This document shows, in pieces, positions 16,610 to 25,857 of a stretch of DNA of 64,000 nucleotides (positions are counted from its first letter, which is position 1; every line of letters begins with the position of its first letter). The stretch spans positions 1-64,000 of the forward strand of contig FMTU01000002.1 of the NCBI GenBank assembly GCA_900100475.1. The letters are read 5' to 3'. Source of the DNA: Sphingobium faniae (lineage in GTDB: Bacteria; Pseudomonadota; Alphaproteobacteria; Sphingomonadales; Sphingomonadaceae). The notes beneath the pieces are model-generated. The model saw nothing but the letters and a program-made list of their open reading frames with translations, ran no database searches and was not told the DNA's origin. The position numbers were made by a program, and so were the translations under genes.

Positions 16610-17797
16610 ATGTACGATCAGTTCTATGGATTGCAGGGGCGGCCGTTCCAACTGACGCCGGACCCGCATTTCTATTTCGAGAGCGCGACCCATCGCAAGG
16701 CGCTGTCCTATCTGGGCTATGGATTGGCGCAGGGCGAAGGTTTCATCGTCATCACCGGCGACATCGGCGCGGGCAAGACCACGCTGGTCGGCCACCTGAT
16801 GAACACCATCGACCCGCAGCGGCTGACAGCGGTGAAGATCGTGTCGACGCAGGTGGAGGCTGATGACATGCTCCGCCTCGCCGCGCAGAGCTTTGGCCTT
16901 GCCGTCGATGGCCTCGCCAAGGCGCAGATATTGCGCCAGATCGAAGGCTTCCTCCACGCCCAGGCGCGGGCGGGGCGCCGATCCCTCCTGATCGTGGACG
17001 AAGCGCAGAACCTGCCGATTTCCGCGGTCGAGGAACTGCGGATGCTTTCCAATTTCCAGCTTGGCGGGCAATCGCTGCTCCAGATATTCCTGCTCGGCCA
17101 GCCGGAATTTCGCGACCTGCTGAAGTCTCCCGAACTGGAACAACTGCGTCAGCGCGTCATTGCGACCCATCATCTGGAACCGATGATGGCTAGCGAGATC
17201 GAGCCTTATATCGTCCATCGCCTGTCGCTGGTCGGCTGGACCTGCAACCCGCATTTCACCGACGATGCCTTCGCCGCCATCTATGCCGCGACCGACGGCG
17301 TGCCGCGCCGCGTCAATGCGCTGGTCAGCCGCCTGCTGCTGCTGGGCGCGATCGAGCAACTGGGCGCGCTTGATGGCCATGCCGTGCAGGCGGTGATGGC
17401 GGACATGGGCATTGACGAGGCCGAACCGGAAGCGGTCGCGCCATCCGCCCTCGACGCGGTTGTCGAAGGGGCGGAAGCGCGGCCTGTCGTCGATGTTCCG
17501 GCGCGCAATGTGGAGGCGATCGCCGCCGTGCCCGCCGATGAAATCGCACCCCCCGCGCTGCTGGAGGAAATAGCGGCATTGCGCGTCGAGATTGCTTCGC
17601 TCCGCGCGGCGCAGGCGCATGTCGCGATGACGCCATCGGTCGATCCCGAAGCGCTCAAGGATTGCTTCACGCTGATCGAGGAACGGCTCAGCAGCCTTGA
17701 AGCCCGCGCGCAGGAGCAGGACACCGCCCTGCGCCGCGTCCTGACCCTGCTGATCGACTGGGTCGAGCGCGAAGAGCGCATGGCGGCGGCCGCCTGA
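16610..17797 (+). CDS. ExeA-like ATPase of the exosortase A locus
   Basis: A 395-residue AAA protein. Walker A GDIGAGKTT is at 50-58 and Walker B LLIVDEAQ at 126-133. The sensor region is ATDGVPRRVNALVSR. The C-terminal 130 residues are an Ala/Glu-rich segment ending in a coiled coil (EEIAALRVEIASLRAAQA, then IEERLSSLEARAQEQD). I chose ATG at 16610, after GGAGA. General-secretion ExeA proteins assemble a secretion pore; by analogy this ATPase may energise assembly of the polysaccharide exporter. Confidence 0.9.
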   Translation: MYDQFYGLQGRPFQLTPDPHFYFESATHRKALSYLGYGLAQGEGFIVITGDIGAGKTTLVGHLMNTIDPQRLTAVKIVSTQVEADDMLRLAAQSFGLAVDGLAKAQILRQIEGFLHAQARAGRRSLLIVDEAQNLPISAVEELRMLSNFQLGGQSLLQIFLLGQPEFRDLLKSPELEQLRQRVIATHHLEPMMASEIEPYIVHRLSLVGWTCNPHFTDDAFAAIYAATDGVPRRVNALVSRLLLLGAIEQLGALDGHAVQAVMADMGIDEAEPEAVAPSALDAVVEGAEARPVVDVPARNVEAIAAVPADEIAPPALLEEIAALRVEIASLRAAQAHVAMTPSVDPEALKDCFTLIEERLSSLEARAQEQDTALRRVLTLLIDWVEREERMAAAA

Positions 17798-17838
17798 TCG
17801 CGGCTTGCGGCAGGGGCGTGAACCGGCGAGGAAAGGAC

Positions 17839-18687
17839 ATGATGCGCAATGCCCTGTCTGTCGATGTGGAGGACTGGTTCCAGGTCGGCGCGTTCGAGCG
17901 AACGATCCGGCGCGACGACTGGGACAGCCTGACTCACCGGGTCGAGCGCAACACCGACGCCGTGCTGGAACTGTTCGACGCGGCAGGCGTGACCGCGACC
18001 TTCTTCACGCTGGGCTGGGTGGCGGAACGCTATCCCGCGCTGATGCGCCGTATCGCCGGGGCAGGGCATGAAGTGGCGAGCCATGGCTATGACCATGCCC
18101 GCGTCTTTACCTTCACGGCGGAAGAGTTCCGCGCCGACCTGCGCAAATCCCGCGCGATCCTGGAGGACGCCAGCGGGCAGGCCGTCACCGGCTATCGCGC
18201 GCCCAGCTTTTCCATCGACCCGCGCGCGCCATGGGCGCACATGGTTCTGGCCGAGGAAGGCTATCGCTATTCCAGCAGCGTCGCGCCGATCCGGCACGAT
18301 CATTATGGCTGGCCCGATTCCCCGCGCTTCGCCTGGAAGCCGGTGAAGGACGCGCCGCTGGTGGAACTTCCTGTGACGACCGCGCGCCTTGCCGGGCGGA
18401 CGCTGGCGGCGGGAGGAGGGGGCTTTTTCCGGTTGCTGCCCTATGGTTTTTCCCGCTGGGCGATCCGGCAGGTGAACCGGCAGGAGCAACGCCCCGCCGT
18501 CATCTATTTCCACCCGTGGGAGATTGATCCTGGCCAGCCCCGCGTGACGGCTGCGCCGCTACGGTCGCGGGTGCGGCATTATAGCAAGCTGTCGGCGATG
18601 GCCGGCAAGCTGCGCCGCCTGACGCGCGATTTCGCGTGGACGCGGGTGGATGCGCTGGCCGACGCCGAAGCGGAGCGCGCGGCATGA
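17839..18687 (+). CDS. polysaccharide deacetylase (XrtA system)
   Basis: A 282-residue NodB-type deacetylase. The metal and catalytic motifs begin with SVDVEDW, continue with VASHGYDHARVF and end with YFHPWEIDPG. It would remove acetyl groups from the polymer, probably in the periplasm or before export. No signal peptide is visible. The ATG at 17839 follows GGAAAGG. Its stop overlaps the FemAB start by ATGA. Confidence 0.92.
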   Translation: MMRNALSVDVEDWFQVGAFERTIRRDDWDSLTHRVERNTDAVLELFDAAGVTATFFTLGWVAERYPALMRRIAGAGHEVASHGYDHARVFTFTAEEFRADLRKSRAILEDASGQAVTGYRAPSFSIDPRAPWAHMVLAEEGYRYSSSVAPIRHDHYGWPDSPRFAWKPVKDAPLVELPVTTARLAGRTLAAGGGGFFRLLPYGFSRWAIRQVNRQEQRPAVIYFHPWEIDPGQPRVTAAPLRSRVRHYSKLSAMAGKLRRLTRDFAWTRVDALADAEAERAA

Positions 18688-19754
18688 GGGCGGGCAATCA
18701 GGCTGATCTGGCGGTGACGACGCTCGACCTGCGCGACCCGGCGCAGGCGCAGGCCGTGGATGATTATGTGCTGGGGCAGGGGGAGGGAACGCCCTTCCAT
18801 CGTCCCGCCTGGCTGCTGGGCGTGGAGGAGGCGACTGGCCATCGCTGCCATCTGTTCGCGGCGGTTGCGCCATCGGGTCGGATCGCGGGATTGCTCCCCC
18901 TGCATCATGTGAAGAGCCGGCTGTTCGGGTCGGCGCTGGTGTCCTCTGCCTTCGCGGTGGGCGGGGGCGTGCTGGCGGACGATCCGTTCAGCCTCGCCGC
19001 ACTGGTCCGGGCGGCGGAAGATCTTGCCCGGATGAAGGGCGGCATGTCGCTTGAACTGCGCGGCGGTCCCACGCCCGCCGCGCATTGGGAATTGCGCGAG
19101 AATGAGCATGTCGGCTTCGTCCGTCCGCTCGCCGCCGATGATGAGGCGGAACTGCTCGCCGTGCCGCGCAAACATCGCGCCGAACTTCGCAAGGCGCTCG
19201 CCAACCCGGTGCTGCGGGTCGAGCATGGGCGGCGGCCGCGCCACATCCGTGATCATTACCGCGTCTATGCCGAAAGCGTCCGCAATCTCGGCACGCCGGT
19301 CTTTCCGGCGCGGCTGTTCCGCGAAATACTGGATCGCTTCGGCGAGGATGCGGATTTCACCATCGTTTATGAAGGCGACCGCCCGGTTTCCGCCGTGCTG
19401 ACGCTCTATCATGGCGACCGGGTGATGCCTTATTGGGGTGGCGGCGTGCAGGATGCGCGGCGGCTGCGCTCCAACGAACTCATGTATTATCGCCTGATGC
19501 GCCATGGCCGGGAACGGGGGATGCGCCTGTTCGACTTCGGCCGGTCCAAGGCGGGCAGCGGACAGGCGGCGTGGAAAAAGAGCTTCGGTTTCGAGCCGCA
19601 GCCAATGTCCTGTCATGGCTGGTCTCCCACCGGGCAAAAGCGCGACATCAGTCCGCAAAGCGCCCAATATCAGCGCCGCATCGACCTCTGGAAAAAGCTG
19701 CCGCTTCCCCTCGCCAACCTGATCGGCCCCTTTATTTCGCGGGGGCTGGGATGA
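18684..19754 (+). CDS. FemAB-family protein of the exosortase A locus
   Basis: A 356-residue peptidyl- or acyl-transferase-like protein of the XrtA-associated FemAB family. The motif DFGRSKAGSGQAAWKKSFGF near the C-terminus is the acceptor-side signature shared with other acetyltransferase_6 proteins. It is translationally coupled to the deacetylase before it and the glycosyltransferase after it. Likely transfers an acyl or amino-acyl group to the polymer; the substrate is unknown. Confidence 0.9.
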   Translation: MRAGNQADLAVTTLDLRDPAQAQAVDDYVLGQGEGTPFHRPAWLLGVEEATGHRCHLFAAVAPSGRIAGLLPLHHVKSRLFGSALVSSAFAVGGGVLADDPFSLAALVRAAEDLARMKGGMSLELRGGPTPAAHWELRENEHVGFVRPLAADDEAELLAVPRKHRAELRKALANPVLRVEHGRRPRHIRDHYRVYAESVRNLGTPVFPARLFREILDRFGEDADFTIVYEGDRPVSAVLTLYHGDRVMPYWGGGVQDARRLRSNELMYYRLMRHGRERGMRLFDFGRSKAGSGQAAWKKSFGFEPQPMSCHGWSPTGQKRDISPQSAQYQRRIDLWKKLPLPLANLIGPFISRGLG

Positions 19755-20977
19755 CGGGCGAAATCCTTTTCCTCTGCCACCGCATCCCGTTTCCGCCGGA
19801 TCGGGGGGACAAGATCCGTTCCTGGCACCTGCTGAAACGGCTGGCGGAGGTCGCGCCGGTCCATGTCGGCTGCTTCGCTGACGATGCGCGCGACATGGGC
19901 TTCGTGGACGACATGGCCGCGCACACCGCCAGCCAGCGCGTGTTGATGCGGGACCGTTCACGCGTGGCGGCGGGGCTTATGGGCCTCGCCAAGGGACAGC
20001 CGCTGCTCGTCTCGCTTTTCGATCATCCCGAACTGCACCGCTGGGTCGCGCAGGTGATGGCGGAGCGGCCCATATCCGCCGTCGTCGCCTATTCCGCGCA
20101 GATGGCGCATTTCGTGCCAGCCCTGCCGGACCATGTGCGCTTCCTGATGGATTTCGTCGATTTCGATTCCGCCAAATATGCCGCTTATGGCGCGCAAGGC
20201 TCCGGTCCGATGGCGTGGATCAACCGGCGCGAAGGGCGCGTCCTGCTCGATTTCGAGAAGGCAACCGCCGCTCGCGCCGATGTCTGCGCCTTTGTCAGCG
20301 AAGCGGAAGCCGCCCTGTTCCGGCAGGCAAGCGGGCAGGGGCGCGACAGGGTGGTGGCCATCGAAAATGGCGTGGCGCTCGACATGTTCGATCCGGCGGC
20401 CGATTTCCCTGCCGTCGAAAAGGGCGAGGGGCCGTTGCTCGTCTTCACCGGCCAGATGGACTACCGCCCCAATGTCGAGGCGGTGGAGAGCTTCGCCCGC
20501 GAAAGCCTTCCCGCCGTCCGCGCGGTCCATCCCGACGCCCGTTTTGCCATAGTCGGCCGCAATCCCGTCAAATCCGTGCAGGCGCTCGCTGCTCTCCCCG
20601 GCGTCATCGTGACCGGGAGCGTGCCCGATGTGCGCGGCTGGCTCGCGGCGGCTAATGTGGTGGTCGCGCCGCTCCGCATCGCGCGGGGTATCCAGAACAA
20701 GGTGCTTGAAGCCATGGCCATGGCCCGTCCGGTCCTTCTGTCGCCGCAAGCCGCCGAAGGGATCGACGCGCAGGACGAAACGCATTTTCTGGTCGCCGCC
20801 AATCCTGCCGAAGAATCTACCAAAATCATTGCCTTGCTGGCTGACCCGCTAAGAGCATCGCAACTGGCGCAGGCGGCGCGCGCGCGCATGGAGCAACGCT
20901 ATCGCTGGTCCGCGACGCTTCGCGCCGTGCCGGACCTGCTCTTTGGCAAGCTGGAAAAGGACGTGCGCGCGGCATGA
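19751..20977 (+). CDS. glycosyltransferase, exosortase A/EpsH1-associated
   Basis: A 408-residue GT-B enzyme. It starts MTGEILFLCHRIPFPPDRGD, typical of the XrtA-associated transferase family, which groups with GT4. The donor-binding half contains VFTGQMDYRPNVEAV and APLRIARGIQNKVLEAMAMA. It overlaps FemAB by ATGA and exosortase by ATGA. It probably adds a sugar of the repeat unit. Confidence 0.92.
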   Translation: MTGEILFLCHRIPFPPDRGDKIRSWHLLKRLAEVAPVHVGCFADDARDMGFVDDMAAHTASQRVLMRDRSRVAAGLMGLAKGQPLLVSLFDHPELHRWVAQVMAERPISAVVAYSAQMAHFVPALPDHVRFLMDFVDFDSAKYAAYGAQGSGPMAWINRREGRVLLDFEKATAARADVCAFVSEAEAALFRQASGQGRDRVVAIENGVALDMFDPAADFPAVEKGEGPLLVFTGQMDYRPNVEAVESFARESLPAVRAVHPDARFAIVGRNPVKSVQALAALPGVIVTGSVPDVRGWLAAANVVVAPLRIARGIQNKVLEAMAMARPVLLSPQAAEGIDAQDETHFLVAANPAEESTKIIALLADPLRASQLAQAARARMEQRYRWSATLRAVPDLLFGKLEKDVRAA

Positions 20978-22509
20978 CCGAACAGGCCCTTTCCTTCAAG
21001 GAAACCCGCCGGATGGAGCTGGGCGGCTGGCGCGGTCATCTGACCGCTCTGGGCGTCGTGGCGCTCGTCATCCTGACATTGTTCTTCGGCGACGTGGAAA
21101 GCATGGTGGCGATCTGGTGGAACAGTTCCACCTTTGGCCATTGCCTGTTCGTGCCTTTGCTGGTCGGCTGGCTGGTGCAGCAGCGCATGTCCGGCCTTAA
21201 ACAGTTGCAGCCGGTCGCATGGGCACCGGGCCTGCTCTGGCTGGGCGCTGGCGTGGCGGCATGGCTGGTGGGCGAAGCGGCGGGCGTGGCGTTGATCCGC
21301 CATGGCGCGCTGGTCGTCATGTTGCAGGGAGCGGTCATTTCCCTGCTTGGCCCGGCCCTGTCCCGCGCCCTCATCTTCCCGCTTTTCTACGCCTTCTTCA
21401 TGGTGCCCTTCGGCGAGGAACTGGTTCCCCATCTCCAACTGGTGACGGCGCGCCTTTCCATGCTGTTTCTGGCGGGAGCGGGCGTCCCCGCGCATCTGGA
21501 CGGCATCTTCATCACCACGCCCACCGGCTATTTCGAAGTGGCGGAGGCCTGTTCCGGCGCGAAGTTCCTGATTGCGATGACGGCCTATGGCGTGCTGGTC
21601 TGCAACGTCTGTTTCCGTTCCTGGCCGCGCCGCATCATCTTCATGGCGGGCGCGTTGTCGCTGTCCGTGCTGGCCAATGGCGTGCGGGCGTTCGCGACCA
21701 TCCTTGTCGCCCATATGACGACGGTGGACGCGGCGGTCGGTTTCGATCATGTCGTCTATGGCTGGGTGTTCTTCGCCATCATCCTGACCGTGGTGATGGC
21801 AACGGCCTGGCCCTTTTTCGACCGCAAGCCGGGTGATCCATGGTTCGATCCCAAGGACTTGCAAGGCCGCCCGCGCCATAGCGCCGCCGCCGGAACCATC
21901 GCGGGAGCGGCCCTTGCCCTGACCGTCGCGGCTCCTCTCTGGCTCGCGGCCACGGCGGCGGCGGGCGATCCCCTTCCGGCGGCGCTCCGATTGCCCGAAG
22001 TCAAGGGGTGGACCCGCACCGATACGCCGCAACGCGCTCCATGGAAGCCGCGTTTCGACGGCGCGGATCATTTCGTCATGGCCCGCTATCGCAATGCGGC
22101 GGGGCAGGTGGTGGACCTTTCCATCGCGACCTATGACCGGCAGGAGGAAGGGCGCGAACTGGTGGGCTTCGGGCAGGGCGCGGTCGATCCCGATGGGAAA
22201 TGGGTCTGGTCCTCGCCCGCGCCCGCGCCGACGAACGCGATGGGCGAGCAGATCACGGCCCCCGGCCCGGTCGTGCGCGAAGTCGTCAGTTTCTTCACGG
22301 TCGGCGAGGGCGGTCCCACGGGCAGCAAGCCCCGCGTCAAGATGGCGACCATGCAGGCCCGCCTGTTCGGCCGCGACCAGCGCGCGTCGGCGATTCTCGT
22401 CTCGGCGGAGAATGCGGAGGGCCAGCCCGCGAGCAAGGCGATTGCCGCTTTCCTCACCGATCTGGGCGATGTGAAGGATTTGGCTGACCGCAGCGCCGGT
22501 ATCCGCTAA
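20974..22509 (+). CDS. xrtA: exosortase A fused to EpsI domain
   Basis: A 511-residue inner-membrane cysteine protease/transpeptidase-like protein that processes proteins carrying PEP-CTERM tails. Multiple membrane segments fill residues 25-295. The catalytic residues are visible: Cys193 in EACSGAKF, Arg238 in LANGVRAF and His259 in DHVVYGW. From about residue 310 to the end is an EpsI-type periplasmic domain (VVDLSIATYDRQEEGRELVG), so both functions are on one chain. No PEP-CTERM substrate gene was found in this window. Confidence 0.95.
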   Translation: MTEQALSFKETRRMELGGWRGHLTALGVVALVILTLFFGDVESMVAIWWNSSTFGHCLFVPLLVGWLVQQRMSGLKQLQPVAWAPGLLWLGAGVAAWLVGEAAGVALIRHGALVVMLQGAVISLLGPALSRALIFPLFYAFFMVPFGEELVPHLQLVTARLSMLFLAGAGVPAHLDGIFITTPTGYFEVAEACSGAKFLIAMTAYGVLVCNVCFRSWPRRIIFMAGALSLSVLANGVRAFATILVAHMTTVDAAVGFDHVVYGWVFFAIILTVVMATAWPFFDRKPGDPWFDPKDLQGRPRHSAAAGTIAGAALALTVAAPLWLAATAAAGDPLPAALRLPEVKGWTRTDTPQRAPWKPRFDGADHFVMARYRNAAGQVVDLSIATYDRQEEGRELVGFGQGAVDPDGKWVWSSPAPAPTNAMGEQITAPGPVVREVVSFFTVGEGGPTGSKPRVKMATMQARLFGRDQRASAILVSAENAEGQPASKAIAAFLTDLGDVKDLADRSAGIR

Positions 22510-22519
22510 AGCCCTTCGC

Positions 22520-24415
22520 ATGTGCGGAATAGCGGGCATCTTCCACCTTGAAACGGCCAAGCCGGTCGATCCGGCGCGGGTTCGGACCATGCTGGACGCG
22601 ATGCCCCATCGCGGACCGGACGGCAGCGGCGTCTGGACTGCGCCGGGCGTGGGTCTGAGCCACTTGCGCCTTTCGATCATAGACCTCGCCGCCGGGGCGC
22701 AGCCGATGCTGACGGAGGACGAAAGCCTTGCCGTCGTCTTCAACGGTGAAATTTATAATTTCGTCGAACTGCGCGCGGAACTGGAGGACAAGGGCCATGT
22801 CTTCCGCACCCATAGCGACACCGAAGTCATCCTCCATGGCTATCGCCAATGGGGCGAAGCCTGCGTCGAGCATTTCCACGGCATGTTCGCCTTCGCCCTG
22901 TTCGATGCGCGGGCGCAGTCGCTCTGGATGGCGCGTGACCGGCTGGGGGTGAAGCCGCTGCATTATGCCCAGTTGTCGGACGGCAGCCTGATCTTCGGGT
23001 CGGAACTCAAGAGCCTGCTCGCCCACCCGCTGCTGCGCCGCGCGCCGGACCTGTCGGCGGTCGAGGACTATATGGCCTATGGCTATGTGCCCGACGACGC
23101 CTGCCTCATCGCGGGCGTGAAGAAGCTGGGGGCGGGCGAAACGCTGCGCCTTGTGCGCGGTCGTTCCCTGCCCCGGCCGCAACGCTATTGGGACATCAGT
23201 TTCGCGGATCGCACCAGGTCCAGACCGGCGGAACTGGAAGAGGAACTGGTCGCCCTGATGCGGCAGGCCGTCCGGTCCCGCATGGTGGCGGACGTGCCGC
23301 TGGGCGCTTTTCTTTCCGGCGGCGTGGACAGTTCCAGCGTCGTCGCGCTGATGGCCGAAGCGTCGAAACAGGCGGTCAAGACCTGCACCATCGGCTTCGA
23401 TGTCGCCTCGCTGGACGAGACGGCCTATGCCGACCGTATCGCCCGCCGCTTCGCCACCGACCACCGGACGCGCATCGTGTCGCCCGACGATTACGGCCTG
23501 ATCGACACGCTGGCCTTTCATTTCGACGAGCCTTTCGCCGATGCCTCCGCGCTCCCCACCTATCGCGTCTGCGAACTGGCGCGGGAGCAGGTGACGGTCG
23601 CCCTGTCCGGCGATGGCGCGGACGAAGCCTTCGCGGGATACCGCCGCCATCGCTTCCAGATGCAGGGGGAGCGAGTGCGCGCCCTGCTGCCCGCCGGATT
23701 GCGGCAATCCGTCTTTGGCACATTGGGTCGCCTATATCCGAAAGCCGACTGGGCGCCGCGCCCGCTTCGCGCCAAATCGACCTTGCTCGAACTGGCCGGG
23801 GAGGGCGGGGAAGCCTATGCCGCCTCGGTCGGCGTCACGCCCTATGACCTGCGCCGCCGCCTCTTCACACAGGATGTGAAGACGACGCTGGGCGCATACC
23901 GGGCCGAGGATCGCTATGTCGCGGCGATGGCGAATGCGCCCGCGCGCGATGCTCTGGACCGGGCGCAATATGCCGATATGCGCATCTGGCTTCCCGGCGA
24001 CATCCTGACCAAGACCGACCGGATGAGCATGGCGGTCAGCCTGGAAGCGCGAGAGCCGCTGCTCGACCATCGCCTCGTCGAATTTGCTGCCCGCCTGCCG
24101 GTGTCGCTTCGCATCCGGGGCAATAGCGGCAAATATCTGATGAAGAAGGCGATGGAGCCGTTTCTGCCGCAGGACATCCTCTATCGCCCGAAAATGGGTT
24201 TCGTGACGCCGATCAGCGACTGGTTTCGCGGCGAGCTGGCGGGCGAGGCGACGGCGGTCGCAGGTGGATCGGCGCTGGCGAAGACCGGCTGGTTCGACAC
24301 GAAGCTGCTGGGCAGGATCGCCGCCGATCACAGGTCGGGGGTGGCCGACCATGGCCGCCTGTTGTGGCAACTGGTGATGCTGGACAAGACGCTGGGGCGG
24401 CTGTTCGCTCTTTAG
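22520..24415 (+). CDS. asparagine-synthase-like amidotransferase (XrtA system)
   Basis: A 631-residue protein. Cys2 directly follows Met (MCGIAGIFH), as in class II glutaminase domains. The synthetase half has the PP-loop LSGGVDSSSV around residues 264-273. It follows exosortase after 10 bp. This family is fixed in XrtA loci and probably makes an amide on a sugar acid or another polymer substituent rather than asparagine itself; the substrate is inferred. Confidence 0.92.
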   Translation: MCGIAGIFHLETAKPVDPARVRTMLDAMPHRGPDGSGVWTAPGVGLSHLRLSIIDLAAGAQPMLTEDESLAVVFNGEIYNFVELRAELEDKGHVFRTHSDTEVILHGYRQWGEACVEHFHGMFAFALFDARAQSLWMARDRLGVKPLHYAQLSDGSLIFGSELKSLLAHPLLRRAPDLSAVEDYMAYGYVPDDACLIAGVKKLGAGETLRLVRGRSLPRPQRYWDISFADRTRSRPAELEEELVALMRQAVRSRMVADVPLGAFLSGGVDSSSVVALMAEASKQAVKTCTIGFDVASLDETAYADRIARRFATDHRTRIVSPDDYGLIDTLAFHFDEPFADASALPTYRVCELAREQVTVALSGDGADEAFAGYRRHRFQMQGERVRALLPAGLRQSVFGTLGRLYPKADWAPRPLRAKSTLLELAGEGGEAYAASVGVTPYDLRRRLFTQDVKTTLGAYRAEDRYVAAMANAPARDALDRAQYADMRIWLPGDILTKTDRMSMAVSLEAREPLLDHRLVEFAARLPVSLRIRGNSGKYLMKKAMEPFLPQDILYRPKMGFVTPISDWFRGELAGEATAVAGGSALAKTGWFDTKLLGRIAADHRSGVADHGRLLWQLVMLDKTLGRLFAL

Positions 24416-24503
24416 GAGACCGGGCGCAGACAGCTTAGCCCCTTGCAACCGCAGCGCCCCAGTGCCACGGAGCGCCAAACGAAAGACGTGATTGGGCGCA
24501 GCA

Positions 24504-25853
24504 GTGACAATCTCCAAGGAAATCGTGCGGCTTCGCCTGTATCTGCTGTGTCTGCTGGGCGACATGGCGGCGCTGTTCCTGTCTTTCCTCGTCGCCAACT
24601 TCCTCGTTCTGGGCGCCTGGGGCGGGGAACCGGGCAAGCCTCATGGCCTCGTCATGTTTGCGATGATCGCGCCGCTTTACGCGCTGCTCGCGGTGCAGGG
24701 CGGCGCTTATGGCATGCAGATGCTGGAGGATCTGAAGCGCGGTATTTTCCGTGCGCTGCTGGCTCTGGCGCAGGCGGCGCTGCTGATGCTGCTGATCGTC
24801 TATCTGGGCAAGATCGCCGAGCAGTTATCGCGCCTGACCTTCCTCACCGGCCTGCTGCTGTCGGCGGCGGGCGTGGCGGTGGTCCGGCTTGCCATCGGCC
24901 GCCTTGGCGAGCGCCTGCTGGGCCAGGTGCCGCATCTGACCGCCGTCATCATGGATAGCGTCGTGATCGACACCGGCCCGCACATGCTGGTCATACCCGC
25001 CGAATCCGCCAATCTTCGCCCCGAACGGCATGACGCCGACATGGCTGCCCGCCTCGCCGCCCTTGTCGGCATGGCCGAGCGGGTGATCGTCGCCTGCCCG
25101 CTGGAACGCATGGACGACTGGTCGGCGGCGCTCAAGTCGCTGTCGGCGCGGGGCGAGATCGTGGTGCCCGAACTGCTCCGCTTCGCCCCTGCGCGGGTGG
25201 ACGAATTTGCGGGTCAGCCCACCATCGTCGTCGCGGGCGGCCCGTTCCGGTTCCGCGACCGCATCGTCAAGCGTCTGTTCGACGTGGCGGTGGCGAGCGT
25301 GGCGACCATCATCCTGTCGCCCATCCTGATCGCCGCCGCGCTGGCGGTGAAGCTGGCCAGCCCCGGCCCCATCCTTTTCCGTCAGCCCCGCATCGGGCGC
25401 GATGCGCGGCCCTTCAACATCTACAAGTTCCGATCCATGCGAACCGAGGCCAGCGACCGCAAGGCCGACAGGCTCACCACCCGCGACGATGATCGCGTGA
25501 CGCGGGTGGGCCGCTTTCTGCGCCGCACCAGCATCGACGAACTTCCCCAGCTTTTCAATGTCCTGCGCGGTGACATGAGCATCGTGGGGCCACGCCCTCA
25601 CGCCGCCGCCGCGAAGGCGGGCGACAGCCTCTATTGGGAAATCGACGCCCGCTATTGGGAGCGGCATTGCATCAAGCCGGGCATGACCGGCCTTGCGCAG
25701 GTGCGGGGGCATCGCGGGTCCACCGATCATCATCAGGACCTGATCGACCGGCTTCAGTCCGACCTTGAATATGTGACCGAATGGTCGATCCTGCGCGATA
25801 TCCGCATCATCGTGATGACGTTGGGCGTGGTCGTGCATCACAAGGCCTATTGA
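24504..25853 (+). CDS. undecaprenyl-phosphate sugar phosphotransferase (priming transferase)
   Basis: A 449-residue membrane enzyme that loads the first sugar-phosphate onto the lipid carrier. Four N-terminal membrane helices and a central Rossmann-like region ([11 protein letters not shown]) precede the PF02397 catalytic domain. That domain begins [11 protein letters not shown] and includes the family motif [11 protein letters not shown], the [20 protein letters not shown] core and the [11 protein letters not shown] loop. GTG at 24504 is preferred; a TTG at 24492 is also open. It starts the repeat-unit assembly part of the locus. Confidence 0.9.
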   Translation: MTISKEIVRLRLYLLCLLGDMAALFLSFLVANFLVLGAWGGEPGKPHGLVMFAMIAPLYALLAVQGGAYGMQMLEDLKRGIFRALLALAQAALLMLLIVYLGKIAEQLSRLTFLTGLLLSAAGVAVVRLAIGRLGERLLGQVPHLTAVIMDSVVIDTGPHMLVIPAESANLRPERHDADMAARLAALVGMAERVIVACPLERMDDWSAALKSLSARGEIVVPELLRFAPARVDEFAGQPTIVVAGGPFRFRDRIVKRLFDVAVASVATIILSPILIAAALAVKLASPGPILFRQPRIGRDARPFNIYKFRSMRTEASDRKADRLTTRDDDRVTRVGRFLRRTSIDELPQLFNVLRGDMSIVGPRPHAAAAKAGDSLYWEIDARYWERHCIKPGMTGLAQVRGHRGSTDHHQDLIDRLQSDLEYVTEWSILRDIRIIVMTLGVVVHHKAY

Positions 25854-25857
25854 CCCG

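Noticed and set aside
18579..19961. 460-codon minus-strand frame
   Set aside because: Shadow of the FemAB and glycosyltransferase genes, which have the recognised motifs and coupled starts.
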